In this document: positions 17,597 through 27,754 of the stretch, piece after piece | How the letters are laid out: the number at the start of each line of letters is the position of its first letter | How positions within the stretch are numbered: position 1 is the first letter of the stretch | DNA from: Lachnospiraceae bacterium | Lineage (GTDB): Bacteria > Bacillota > Clostridia > Lachnospirales > Lachnospiraceae | Assembly (NCBI GenBank): GCA_021628825.1 | Contig: JAJXRY010000001.1 | Location: 806,001 to 870,000 of the forward strand | Length of the DNA: 64,000 bases | Direction of reading: 5' to 3' | Notes under the pieces: model-generated | What the model was told of the DNA's origin: nothing | What the model saw: only the letters and a program-made list of their open reading frames with translations | Databases searched by the model: none | Position numbers and translations under genes: made by a program

Positions 17597-19357
17597 ATGG
17601 CATTTGATGGAATTACCGTTGCTGCCGTTGCAGCAGAATTAAAAAAAGATCTGTTAAACAGCCGGATCTATAAAATTGCACAGCCTGAAAGTGACGAGCT
17701 GATCCTTACCTTAAAGACGACAGACGGAGGCCAGAAGCGCCTTCTGCTTTCTGCGGATGCGTCTCTTCCGCTCGTTTATTTTACCAGTCAGAATAAGCCA
17801 AGCCCGATGACTGCGCCGAGCTTTACCATGCTTTTGCGCAAACACTTACAAAACGGCCGGGTTACCGAAATCACCCAGCCGGGGTTAGAGCGTATCCTTG
17901 AACTTCACGTGGAGCATTATAATGATATGGGTGATCTTTGCCACAAGCGCCTGATCATCGAGCTGATGGGAAAGCATAGCAACATCATCTTCGTGAATGA
18001 GGAAAATAAAATCATCGACAGCATCAAGCATATTTCCGGTATGGTAAGCTCTGTCCGCGAGGTTCTTCCGGGACGCGATTATTTCATTCCGGAGACACAG
18101 GACAAGGCCGATCCCCTTACCGTTACGAAGGAAGCTTTCTGTGAACGCTTTCTGTCGAAGGCGCTTCCGGCCTACAAAGCAATCTACAGTAACTTCACGG
18201 GACTCTCTCCGTTCTTTGCACAGGAATTGTGTTATGAAGCAGGTATCGACGGAGATCTTCCGGTCGACTACTTCACGGCTTCTGCCGATGGACAACAGGC
18301 ACTTTCCAGGTTATATGACGCCTTTGCTGCGTCCATGCAGCGCATTCAGGATGCCGATTTTGCACCGGTTATTGTTTATGAACATGGCAAGCCGGTGGAA
18401 TTTTCCGCGCTCCCGCTATGCAGCTACCCGAAGGAAGAATGTAACTCCTTTTTCCTCTATCAGCGAGCTGTTAGAACATTACTATGCGGAGAAAAATGCT
18501 TACACAAGGATCCGCCAGCGTTCCGTGGATCTGCGTAAGATCGTTCAGACCATTTTTAGAGCGTGACATCAAGAAATACGATCTGCAGCTTCACCAGATG
18601 AAGGATACCGAAAAGAAAGAGAAATACAAGGTTTACGGAGAGCTGATCAACACCTATGGTTACAACGTTGCCCCCGGAAGCAAATCCATGGAGGCGTTAA
18701 ATTATTATACCAACGAAATGATCACGATTCCTCTGGATCCGCAGCTTACGCCGATTGAAAACAGTAAGAAGTATTTTGACAAATACGGGAAACTGAAACG
18801 TACCTACGAAGCTCTCTCCCAGCTTACGGTCGAGGTCAAGGAGGAAATCGATCATCTGGAATCCATCCAGAATGCACTCGATATTGCGCAGTCCGAGGAT
18901 GACCTTGCAGAGATCAAGGAAGAAATGGTCGAAAACGGTTATGTCCGCCGAAAAGGAAATGCGAAAAAGGCCCGCTTCAAGAGTCATCCGCTTCACTATA
19001 TAAATCCCGACGGCTTCCATATTTATGTCGGGAAAAACAATTTCCAGAACGAGGAACTGACCTTCCAGTTTGCAACCGGCAATGACTGGTGGTTTCATGC
19101 AAAGGACATGCCGGGCTCCCATGTCATTGTAAAGTGCGAAGGACGGGAGCTCACCGATGCCACCTACGAGGATGCGGCAAGACTTGCTGCTTTTTTTATT
19201 CCAAGGCAAAGGGGCAGTCCAGGGTTGAGGTCGACTACCTCCAGAAAAAGAACGTAAAAAGCCCGGTGGTGCGAAACCAGGCTTTGTTGTATACTATACC
19301 AATTATTCGATGTTGATTGACGCGGATATTTCCAGCCTGACCTTAGTTGAGGAATAA
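17597..19357 (+). CDS. rqcH: RqcH/NFACT family ribosome quality-control protein, frameshifted
   Basis: Binds stalled 50S subunits with peptidyl-tRNA and drives C-terminal Ala tailing; formerly annotated FbpA. N-terminal NFACT-N domain (MAFDGITVAAVAAELK, APSFTMLLRKHL), central coiled coil (about residues 320-430) and NFACT-R domain (NNFQNEELTFQFATGNDWWF, KDMPGSHVIVK). Frames must be joined near 18450, 18560, 19197 and 19255; the end is TAA 19355-19357, about 587 residues. The Asp-Arg pair important for tRNA recruitment in B. subtilis RqcH is Glu98-Arg99 here. Confidence 0.9.
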
Positions 19358-19394
19358 ATGGATTAAGACGCTCACAGAATTATTCGGAGCATTC

Positions 19395-21276
19395 TTAATC
19401 ATCCAGCCAGTAATCCTCATCGTCCGGTGTCGGAAGCGTTGCTTCCGGCACTTTTTTATTTCTTCTGTATTCTTTCTCTTCCTGAGTTTTTACTGTTCTG
19501 CATTTTTGCTGTTCTGCATTTTGCTGTTTTTGTATTTTTACCGTTCTGTGCTTTGGAGCGTTCTGCTGATGTCTTCGTTTTCTTTTCCGGTATCTTCCCT
19601 TGCTGTGCATCAGCCAATGAATTAACATTTGTCTCCGGCTTTAACAGGTGGGTCTTCTTCGCAATTTTAATAAGAAGTGTTCCCTTGGGCAGGCCCTTCA
19701 TCTCCTCTTCCGTAATGGCTCTCCACCGGATCACCAGCACAAAATATACCGCACAGGCCAGCCCGATTGCAACAGCCAGACACACCAGGTTAATGGGGAG
19801 CAGCTGATAGAGTCCGAAGTAGGTTCCATAAGCCACTGCTCCCATTAAAACGGAGCAAAGGATCGGCCGGATAAAGGTACGGTCTACTTCCTGCTTATAT
19901 TTCAAATGCTTACGCACGGAAATTCCATTAAAGATACATAGGAGAAATGCATAAATAACACTGGAACCTGCATAGCAGTACAATCCCCATTCAGGCGCAA
20001 GATAAACCATGCCAAGCACCATGATGACCGCATGAATGATCAATGCAAGCAAGGCATTGATGATCGGTGTATTCATCTTACCGATCGACTGCAAAACCGC
20101 CTGGGTAAGCGTTGACAGGCCATATAGCACAATCGTTACGGCAAGCACGGCAAGCATGGCTGCGGAAATATCCAGGGATGCCTTCTGGTGGAAAATCACC
20201 TGCACACAGGGCCGGCTGAGTACTCCCATTCCCACGGCTGCCGGAATGGAAATAAACATCGTTACCTTTACAGAACGTGACACCTTACTCTTTGCGCCCT
20301 CAAGATCTCCACGTGCAAAGTCACTGGAAATACCGGGGATCAGTGCCGTAGCCATCGCACTTGCAAGTGCAATCGGAATGTTGGCAAGCTTCGTTGCCTT
20401 CGCCATCGCGCTTAAATCAAAGGATACGGCTGCTTCTGTCTTCTGCTGGATTGTAAGGGAAATCATCTGGTAAATCTTCTGATCCAGGAAGGTATTAATA
20501 TTATAAATTGCAGTACTTAAGATAAACGGTGTCACCACCATAATAATCATCTTGAAAATTTCTTTACGGGAATCCTCATGAATCGTCTTATCCCGGTCAA
20601 TCTGCCGATGGATCATACCCTTATTGAGCGCATACACGCCCATCATAAAAAGCAAAGCAAAAACGACACCTGCCCCCGTACCAATCGTTCCTCCTGCAGC
20701 GCCGAAGGAAGCCTGTGTGGTTTCACTCTCTCCCTTTACCATCCGGACGAGGAGATATGCCATCAGGACACTGACTCCGGCATTCACAATCTGCTCCAAA
20801 AATCTGCGAAACGGAGGTCTGAACCATGGATTTGTGTGCCTGGAAATATCCGCGGAATACGCCAAGGATACCGCTGAAGAATATGGTTGGTGCCAGAATC
20901 CGGAGAGGCAGTACCGAGCCCCCGAGGTCTACCATATATGATGCAAAGAAAAAAACACAAATAAGCTGGCAATTCCACCGACTACCAGCACATAAATCAA
21001 TGCACACTGAAAAATCCGGTGTGCATTCCGATATTCTCTTTTGGCGAGCTTCTGTGCGATGACCTTCGATACGGCTGACGGAATACTATAGGAAGAAATC
21101 AGAAGGACGATACTGTATGCCGTATAGGCATTGCTGTAGTATCCAAATCCTTCATCTCCGATAATATTCGTTAAAGGTGTGTTATACAAAAGCCCGATGA
21201 TACGGACAATGATTCCGGCTACGGCCAGAATCCCCGCCTGCATAATCAGTCCATCTTTTTTCTTGTTATTCGGCAT
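19395..21276 (-). CDS. SpoVB/MurJ-like polysaccharide flippase, frameshifted
   Basis: Multi-pass membrane protein of the MATE/MVF superfamily, likely a lipid-linked precursor flippase. Visible: N-terminus GILAVAGIIVRIIGLLYNTP with FGYYSNAYTAYSIVLLISS, LAPTIFFSGILGVFRGYFQ, and a C-terminal half with SAMATALIPGISSDFARGD. Frames are joined near 20945 and 20850, and near 19460 to reach the acidic end TPDDEDYWLDD. About 627 residues. After the last helix comes a Lys/Asn/Gln/Thr-rich tail with internal repeats. ATG 21276 follows GGGAG. In this size class SpoVB, YtgP/MurJ2 and others cannot be separated by eye. Confidence 0.8.
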
Positions 21277-21429
21277 TCGTTTAACGCTCCCAAAATTACA
21301 AGTTTATTATACGTTTCAGGGAACAAACCGTCAACCTGTTTTATTGCACAGCAATCCTCATTACAAGCCAAAAACAGGGGGCGGATCACTACTTCCGCCT
21401 CCCTGACCGTATCACTTTATTCTTCCTGC

Positions 21430-21837
21430 TCATTCTTTATGACAGATGCTGCTCCATTCACAGTCCCCGCAGATTTCTCTGCCGTGTCCTGCAAGCAGGA
21501 TTCTTGTTTCCACCAAATCCTCCAATTCATGAAATGACAGCTTCTGACCACTTTCCAGACCACAATATGCCAGCACACCGGCATCATAAGCGTCCACCTT
21601 TCCATAGGTCTCACAGTTCCCGTTCAGGTTGTGAGGACAGGCACTGCAGATGTCATCGGTCCGGGTTACCAGCTCCAGCAAAGCTTCTCCATTATTTTGA
21701 AGAAGTTCTTCCTTCACCTGCGCCATATGCTCGGAAAAGGTGCTGCTATACCCCTTCCCTTCAAAGAAATAAAGACACATTCCATGATGAGGCCGGATGC
21801 GGTATACTATTTCAGGTTCCTTCCTCTTAGTTCTCAT
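21430..21837 (-). CDS. DUF1284 cysteine-rich protein
   Basis: Unknown function. The protein (135 residues) starts with IRPHHGMCLYFFEGKGYS, the hallmark of DUF1284, and has eight cysteines, including C-x2-C-x7-C (CSACPHNLNGNC) and C-x2-C-x5-C (CGDCEWSSIC) near the C-terminus, suggesting a metal or iron-sulfur site. The start ATG 21837 overlaps the end of bioY by 11 bases, so it is probably co-translated with bioY and co-regulated with biotin supply. The metal-site reading is inference. Confidence 0.8.
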   Translation of the reverse strand: MRTKRKEPEIVYRIRPHHGMCLYFFEGKGYSSTFSEHMAQVKEELLQNNGEALLELVTRTDDICSACPHNLNGNCETYGKVDAYDAGVLAYCGLESGQKLSFHELEDLVETRILLAGHGREICGDCEWSSICHKE

Positions 21838-22378
21838 TCAGCTTCAGCGCCTTACCAAGTCTCTTGCTTAAAGCAAGTGCCAGTCCGATCTTAATCAGAT
21901 CCGGAATAATAAAAGGAATGACACACCAGCCAAGTACTGTTGCAAGCCCTACTGCACCGGAATTTCTGGCATATACCACCATAAACCATACGGTTCCGAT
22001 CGCATAGCATACAATCAGACCAAGACCCATGGATAATCCCAGTACCCAGGTCTTCTTTCCAAGAAGCGCTTCCATCAGCCACATTAATAATGCAGAAAAT
22101 AAAAAGCCGACAATATACCCACCGGTCTGACCAAGAAGAACTCCAAATCCACCGGAGAAACCGGCAAATACCGGAATACCGACTGCACCAAGCAGAATAT
22201 AAATCAGTACGGAAAGACTTCCTCTCTTACCACCGAGCACACCTACTGCAAGAAATACAGCAAAGGTCTGAAGGGTAAAGGGAACTGTTGTCGGAATTGA
22301 AATCCAGGAACAGATTGCAATCAGTACTGCAAATACGGCAATGTAAATCATGTCAAGTGTCTTAAATTTGTTTGTCAT
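21827..22378 (-). CDS. bioY: BioY biotin ECF transporter substrate-binding subunit
   Basis: Membrane S-component that binds biotin. 183 residues, six predicted helices; LAVGVLGGKRGSLSVLIYIL and FSGGFGVLLGQTGGYIVGFL carry the conserved Gly-rich BioY pattern. ATG 22378 follows a leader of about 40 bases. No EcfA/EcfT genes are near, so it must use shared energizing subunits or act alone. A BirA-like operator overlaps its promoter. Confidence 0.92.
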   Translation of the reverse strand: MTNKFKTLDMIYIAVFAVLIAICSWISIPTTVPFTLQTFAVFLAVGVLGGKRGSLSVLIYILLGAVGIPVFAGFSGGFGVLLGQTGGYIVGFLFSALLMWLMEALLGKKTWVLGLSMGLGLIVCYAIGTVWFMVVYARNSGAVGLATVLGWCVIPFIIPDLIKIGLALALSKRLGKALKLNEN

Positions 22379-22420
22379 CTTATAAAACCATACCTTTCCG
22401 GCTATTCTTTAGCCTTTGTC

Positions 22421-22449
22421 AGAATAGCATGGCAAAAGATGATTGTCAA
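22421..22449 (-). promoter_or_regulatory. bioY sigma-A promoter
   Basis: Minus-strand TTGACA (22449-22444) and TATTCT (22426-22421) are separated by 17 bases, about 43 bases before the bioY start. Confidence 0.7.
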
Positions 22450-22476
22450 CCAGTTTTTTTGAAACATGGTTTACAT
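22443..22476. promoter_or_regulatory. BirA-like biotin operator at bioY
   Basis: The inverted repeat TTGTCAACC - 16 bases - GGTTTACAT has the half-sites and spacing of biotin-repressor operators (TTGTAAACC/GGTTTACAA type). One half-site overlaps the -35 of the bioY promoter, so BirA loaded with biotinyl-AMP would block transcription. Confidence 0.7.
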
Positions 22477-22503
22477 TTCTTTTATACAACATGAAAAAAC
22501 TCT

Positions 22504-23955
22504 CTAACCTATCAGCCAGTCGTACATCTCCTGATACTTCTGTGCAGATACATGCCATGAGAAATCGGCTGCCATAGCGCGATCCACCATCTTATTCCAC
22601 TCACGCTTCTTATCGTAATAGATCTTCTCTGCATAACGGATGGCGGATAACATCTCATGAGCATTATAATTCGTAAAGGAAAAGCCTGTTCCCTTGCTTT
22701 CGTATTCATTATACGGCTCTACGGTATCCTTAAGTCCTCCTGTCTCACGCACAATCGGAATGGTTCCGTAACGTAAACTCATTAACTGGCTTAAGCCACA
22801 GGGTTCAAACAGGGACGGCATTAAGAATGCATCCGCTGCTGCATAAATCTTATGGGACAACTGATCAGAATAATAAATATTCGCAGATACCTTGTTGTTA
22901 TACTTCCAGTCAAAGTGACGGAACATGTTCTCGTACCGTTCTTCACCGGTACCTAATACCACAATCTGCACCTCATCCTGACAGAGCTCATCCATAACAT
23001 AGGCAATCAGATCGAAGCCCTTCTGATCGGTAAGCCGCGAAACAATACCAATCATCATCTTCTTATCGTCCTTTTCAAGGCCAAGCTCTTCCTGAAGTGC
23101 TCTCTTATTCTTTACCTTTTCCTTACGGAAGTTCACTGCATTATAAGGATATGGAATATTCTTATCCGTTTCCGGATTGAAATCGTCATAGTCAATACCG
23201 TTTACAATTCCACGCAGATCCTTACTTCTTGCCCGGAGCAGGCCATCCAGATGCTCACCATAGAACTCCGTCTTAATCTCTTCGGCATAGGTCTCACTGA
23301 CCGTTGTAATGGCATCCGCATATACGATGCCGCCCTTTAACAGGTTCGCATCCTTGTAGGATTCCAGCTTATCCGGTGTAAAGAAGTAATCCGGAAGCCC
23401 CGTAATATCCTTCACCTCATCAATGCTCCATTTACCCTGGAACTTCAAATTGTGAATGGTCATAACCGTCTTGATGCCCCAGTAGAATTCATTTCCCTGG
23501 AAACGTTCCTTTAAGTATACCGGGATCAGCCCCGTCTGCCAGTCATGACAATGAATCAGATCCGGTTTAAAATCAATAATCGGCAGAATGGATAATGCTG
23601 CCTTGGAGAAAAAAATGCAAACTTCTCAATCTCGTATAAGGCATTGTCCCCATACGGCTTAAAGCCGCCAAAAATACATCTCATTATCAATGAAATAGTA
23701 CTTTACGCCATCCACTTCTGCGGTAAGTATTCCCACATATTCGTTTTTCCAATGAAAGTCCATATAAAAATGGGTGACATAGGTGAGCTTATCCTTCATC
23801 TCCTGCTTCATGCAGGTATATTTCGGAAGTATCACACGCACGTCAAAATATTGCTTATCAATACACTTCGGCAATGATCCGACAACATCTGCCAATCCAC
23901 CCGTTTTTAATAAATGGAACACCTTCTGATGCGACAAAAAAAGAATTTTTTTCAT
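22504..23955 (-). CDS. glgA: glycogen synthase (ADP-glucose), frameshifted
   Basis: GT5 glycosyltransferase that elongates glycogen from ADP-glucose. Seen: KTGGLADVVGSLP near the N-terminus, SRLTDQKGFDLI, and the C-terminal E-x7-E motif region PSLFEPCGLSQLMSLRYGT. Frames are joined near 23675 and 23610; another cancelling pair, A7 at 23936-23942 and T5 at 23904-23908, hides FVASEGVPFIKT in the N-terminal strand. About 478 residues. ATG 23955 follows GGGAGG. Confidence 0.92.
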
Positions 23956-24075
23956 CAAAAAAACCTCCCACTATCCATTATTAACAATAATTATACAACA
24001 TCCTTACCATCAATAAAAAGCAGAAATTTTTCACAGTCGCATTTATGTAGAGTAACTTGAAATCCGTATGCCTGC

Positions 24076-24607
24076 TCAGCGGTACTTCAACCGGATTTTT
24101 ATCTGCAATGAGTGCAATAAACTCTGAATTAGTCGGCTTTCCTTTCCCCGTATTAATCGTATAGCCGAACATATCATCCAGTGTTTCCATTCTGCCACGG
24201 TTCCATGCCACCTCAATCGCATGACGGATAGCACGCTCCACGCGGCTTGATGTTGTCTGGTACTTTTTCGCAATGGTCGGATACAGAATCTTCGTGATGG
24301 AACCCATCATCTCAGAGTCATTCACGGACATCATAATGGCTTCCCGCAGATACTGATAGCCCTTAATGTGTGCCGGGACGCCGATCTCATGGATCATATC
24401 GGTCACATCCTGCTCTAAATCAAAGTTTTTCTCCTCCGGTGCTGCAACGGTATTTATTTTCTGTACATTCAGAGTACTATCTTCTTCTCCCTTTATGGAC
24501 GGTACGGTAATAACCACCTGAAATTCTCTGTTGTTCTGCATCAGACTCCCAATGAGCTGATAAACACTTTCCGTGTCTTTTCCTGCTGATAACTCAATTT
24601 GCTGCAT
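24076..24607 (-). CDS. stand-alone Spo0A effector-domain protein (no receiver domain)
   Basis: Residues about 61-177 match the DNA-binding C-terminal domain of Spo0A: DLEQDVTDMIHEIGVPAHIK, GYQYLREAIMM, YPTIAKKYQTTSSRVERAIR and EVAWNRGRMETLDDMFGYTI. The first 60 residues (MQQIELSAGKDTESVYQLIG...) are not a receiver domain: no phospho-acceptor Asp or DD pair is seen and the length is too short. ATG 24607 has AAGGAG seven bases upstream, and only about 140 bases separate it from the next gene, so a hidden receiver domain is excluded. The A5 run near 24101 shifts the frame; corrected, it ends IADKIRLKYR at 24076. Confidence 0.82.
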
Positions 24608-24749
24608 AAAATTCTCCTTTTCCCTTTTTAAGAAGGTTGCCTGACGGATTTCTCCATCGGCTGGCACAAACTCTAACAATTCCCGACGAAATCATTATAG
24701 GTAACAGAATTTTTGAGTGCAACCGTAAGTTATCGCACGATTTTATTCT

Positions 24750-25901
24750 TTATCTGTACTCATACCGGATGGTAAGCAGTTTCTTTTCATAGGTAACCTC
24801 TGCCAGTGCTCCGTTCACAATCGGCATGGCAGGCGGCAAGTGTCCCAGATCCGCATCCATAATAACCGGAACCTTGTACTTTTCTGCGGTAGATAAAACA
24901 GCTCGATACTGATCCATTCCCATCATTTCTTCCCCGAAGCACAGCGGGCGTCCGATCAGAAAGCCTGCCGTATTTAAAAACCATCCTGCCTGATCCATCT
25001 GCCACATAACTCTCCGGATATCAAACACATTGAGGTCACAGGATTCGAGAAACCAGATGATTCCATCCTTCCCGTAGGCCTCATTAAATGCTTTTACCTT
25101 ATCATATGGTGTGCCAACAAGGAGCTGCAGGCAGTCCATACAGCCTCCCAGGAGCCGTCCTTTCATTCTGATCTGATTGGTTTCTTCATATTTTCCTATT
25201 GCTGCATTTTTTTGTACCAGATTCTCATCTGATATTTTTTCTGGTGAAATAATAGTTTTTATTCCCGGTTCAACATGATCTGAAAGATCCATGCCCTTCC
25301 TTTCTGGAATATCGTATCCCCGAAGAACGGAAGGCTCCGTACAGTGATAAGGAAACAGGGGATGCTCTTCGTCCTTATTCTTCTCTTTTTCCCAAAGAGG
25401 ATAACTGTGAACCTCCTGTTTCTTTCCCTGTAAAACAGCAAGGGCATCTTCCATGCTTTCATGGTATGGTTCCATACCAAAGGATGCTGCGCAGGGCCCA
25501 TACAGGGCCGCCACATCACAGAGCGTTGTCAACAAAAAGGTAAAGTTCGTGTTGTCGGAATATCCCATATACCACTTGGGATCCGCTTTCTTTATCCGTT
25601 CAAAATCCATATAAGGCAGAATGGTACACATCAATTCCCCACCGCCACAGGAAATCAGAATATCATTACTCTTCTTCCCGTAGTATGCCATCAGTTCTTC
25701 GGCACACTTCTCTGGGGTATTACTGATTCCGATGCCGCTTCCTTCATAACAGTTCGGTCCAAGCTCCGTAGCAAATCCACGATCGTGAAGCTTCTGTAGT
25801 GCATTGTCAAAGCAGGTATGATACGGTTCAATGGCACAGCCAAAAGAAGGTGCCACAAAGCCAATGGTTCCATGTTCTTTCAAAAATTCCGGGTATCGCA
25901 T
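24750..25901 (-). CDS. S66 family LD-carboxypeptidase or MccF-like peptidase
   Basis: Serine peptidase family S66: members cut the L,D-bond of tetrapeptide muropeptides, or in the MccF branch detoxify microcin-type aminoacyl adenylates. Nucleophile Ser115 in YMGYSDNTNF, Glu in WFLESCD and His in MDADLGHLPPAMPIV complete the Ser-Glu-His triad. 383 residues, unbroken. ATG 25901 follows AAGGAG. It stands between spoIVB and the Spo0A-domain gene, where spo0A itself is normally found. The choice between cell-wall recycling and self-immunity cannot be made here. Confidence 0.85.
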   Translation of the reverse strand: MRYPEFLKEHGTIGFVAPSFGCAIEPYHTCFDNALQKLHDRGFATELGPNCYEGSGIGISNTPEKCAEELMAYYGKKSNDILISCGGGELMCTILPYMDFERIKKADPKWYMGYSDNTNFTFLLTTLCDVAALYGPCAASFGMEPYHESMEDALAVLQGKKQEVHSYPLWEKEKNKDEEHPLFPYHCTEPSVLRGYDIPERKGMDLSDHVEPGIKTIISPEKISDENLVQKNAAIGKYEETNQIRMKGRLLGGCMDCLQLLVGTPYDKVKAFNEAYGKDGIIWFLESCDLNVFDIRRVMWQMDQAGWFLNTAGFLIGRPLCFGEEMMGMDQYRAVLSTAEKYKVPVIMDADLGHLPPAMPIVNGALAEVTYEKKLLTIRYEYR

Positions 25902-25984
25902 TTTGAATCTCCTTAGCGTATCTTAGTTTATTTATACTCATTATATCTTTAACACGAACATTTTTCCAATCTGCTTTTTTTGAT

Positions 25985-27320
25985 TTAATGTTCCAGCATC
26001 TCCTCAATAAAGATTCCATATCCTTTCGTGGCATCCCTGACAAGTACATGGGTGACTGCACCAACCAGTTTGCCATCCTGGATGATCGGGCTTCCGCTCA
26101 TGCCCTGAACAATCCCTCCGGTGGCAGCCAGGAGTTCTTTATCGGTTACCTGCAGGACGATTCCGCGGTTCACATTGTCATTTTCAAGGTTGATGTCCAG
26201 AATCTCAATGTCGTACCGCTTAAGTTCTCCTCCGAGTGAGCAGATAATCTGTGCCGGTCCTTTCTTAATATCCTGTTTCAGGCAAAGCTCCATATATTCA
26301 TTCGGATTTTTCGTTGAAAATTTCCGGCGAGCATTCCCCGAAAATTCCCCGCACGGTATTCTCCGAAATCCGTCCCATAACATTCCGGTCATCGTATTCA
26401 ATAAATCCGGTCAGTTCTCCCGGACTTCCGCTGCTTCCTCTGGTAATCCCGATAATCTCCTTATGATACAGCTTTCCTTCTCCCAGATCCATGAGTGTAC
26501 TTGTATCCACATCATTGATTCCGTGTCCCAACGCACCGAAGTGTCCCTGTTCATCCACATAAGTCATGGTTCCGACCCCCTGTGCATTATCCCTTACCCA
26601 GATTCCCAGCTTATATTCGCCGCCCTGATCGGCCTGCGGTTCGATGCGGACCGGAAGTTCATTTTCTCCCCTGCGGATTTTTAAGACAAGCGGCTGCCCT
26701 TCACAGTGCGCCACACGGTCCATCAGTTCGGCCTTGCTTTCCACCTTTTCATCATTCATTTCCAGGATGTAATCGCCAACCTGTAAAATATTCTTAGCCG
26801 GCGCACACATCTGCCCGGTTTCATTCTCGTAGTTCCCCACTCCGACCACCAGAATTCCATCGGTTTCCACATAAATACCGATCGGAATTCCTGCAGGCTT
26901 CAGCATCACATCCGGAATCACCTCAACATTTACATTCTTAAAAGGAACTACCCCAAACAGCTTCAGATCCATACGATAACTGTCCACCTGTTTCGCTTTT
27001 TTAATGTCACCGTTTTTCTTAAGGTCAATCTGCAGACTGTTTCGGTTCTGCCCTTCTTCTTTCTTCTGTTTTCCGATGGTTCCGCTTGTCTTCACCGCTT
27101 CTTTATACAGCTCTCCCGAAACCGGCACGTGCCATTGCAACTTCTGATCCACTCCGGCTTTCATCATAATCGTAGACGGCACGCGGTTCCAGATCAATAA
27201 ATAGCCGGTAAGCAATACAGCCAGAACTCCGGCTCCCAGTAACAGAAAGAGGAACCGCCGGTATCTGCTGATCCGAAGTCTGTATATTCTGTTTTCTATC
27301 TCTAAATCATTGTCCGGCAT
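25985..27320 (-). CDS. spoIVB: SpoIVB peptidase, frameshifted
   Basis: Forespore-secreted S55 serine peptidase that cleaves SpoIVFA and so triggers pro-sigma-K processing. One N-terminal membrane helix (LFLLLGAGVLAVLLTGYLLI), a PDZ domain (about residues 130-230), GALGHGIND carrying the catalytic His, and GIVQGMSGSPIIQ carrying the catalytic Ser. The two halves join near 26305-26340; about 445 residues. ATG 27320 follows AAGGAGG. Confidence 0.93.
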
Positions 27321-27340
27321 AAGGTGCCTCCTTACTGGCT

Positions 27341-27663
27341 CACATTAACCTCAAGCTACGTCTCCGACTTGCTTCGTGCTCTGCACTACCTGCTGCACTA
27401 ACCTCGGGCTACGTCTCCGACTTGCTTCGTGCTCTGCACTACCTGCTGCACTAAATTCGTGCTTCGCTCACGCTCGCTCTCATTAAGTGCACAGGTATGG
27501 CTCGCACTAACCTCAGGCTACGTCTCAGACTTGCTTCGTGCTCTGCACTACCTGCTGCACTAAATTCGTGCTTCGCTCACGCTCGCTCTCATTAAGTGCA
27601 CAGGTATGGCTCGCACTAAGTTCATCCTTCGCCTCCGGCTCGGATTCACTAAGTGCTCTGCAC
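27341..27663. repeat. tandem A/B repeat array between spoIVB and recN
   Basis: The 434-base gap 27321-27754 is filled mainly by repeats. Units of 53-56 bp all start with CACTAA or CACATTAA: A at 27341, 27396 and 27505, B at 27449 and 27558, and a shorter C at 27614. A2-B1 (27396-27504) and A3-B2 (27505-27613) are a 109-bp tandem duplication differing at only two bases; the B copies are identical. B units begin GCACTAA and end TTAAGTGC, so each can fold into a hairpin. No gene is supported here. Confidence 0.85.
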
Positions 27664-27668
27664 AAATA

Positions 27669-27699
27669 AAAGAACACATTAAAATGAAATGTGTTCTTT
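27669..27699. terminator. recN terminator
   Basis: A perfect 12-bp stem, AAAGAACACATT (27669-27680) with AATGTGTTCTTT (27688-27699), lies 55 bases beyond the recN stop. Confidence 0.75.
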
Positions 27700-27754
27700 C
27701 TTAGTATGTTCGGTTATTCTATTTTTACGCGGACAAATCCTTCCAATTATGATG

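Noticed and set aside
24608..24749. Missing receiver domain of Spo0A hidden by a frameshift
   Set aside because: Only about 140 bases are available and no frame resembles a receiver domain.
26121..26684. 187-residue plus-strand open frame across spoIVB
   Set aside because: Antisense to the SpoIVB coding region with no recognisable domain or start signal.
27341..27663. CRISPR array
   Set aside because: Units are adjacent with no variable spacers, and no cas genes are present.
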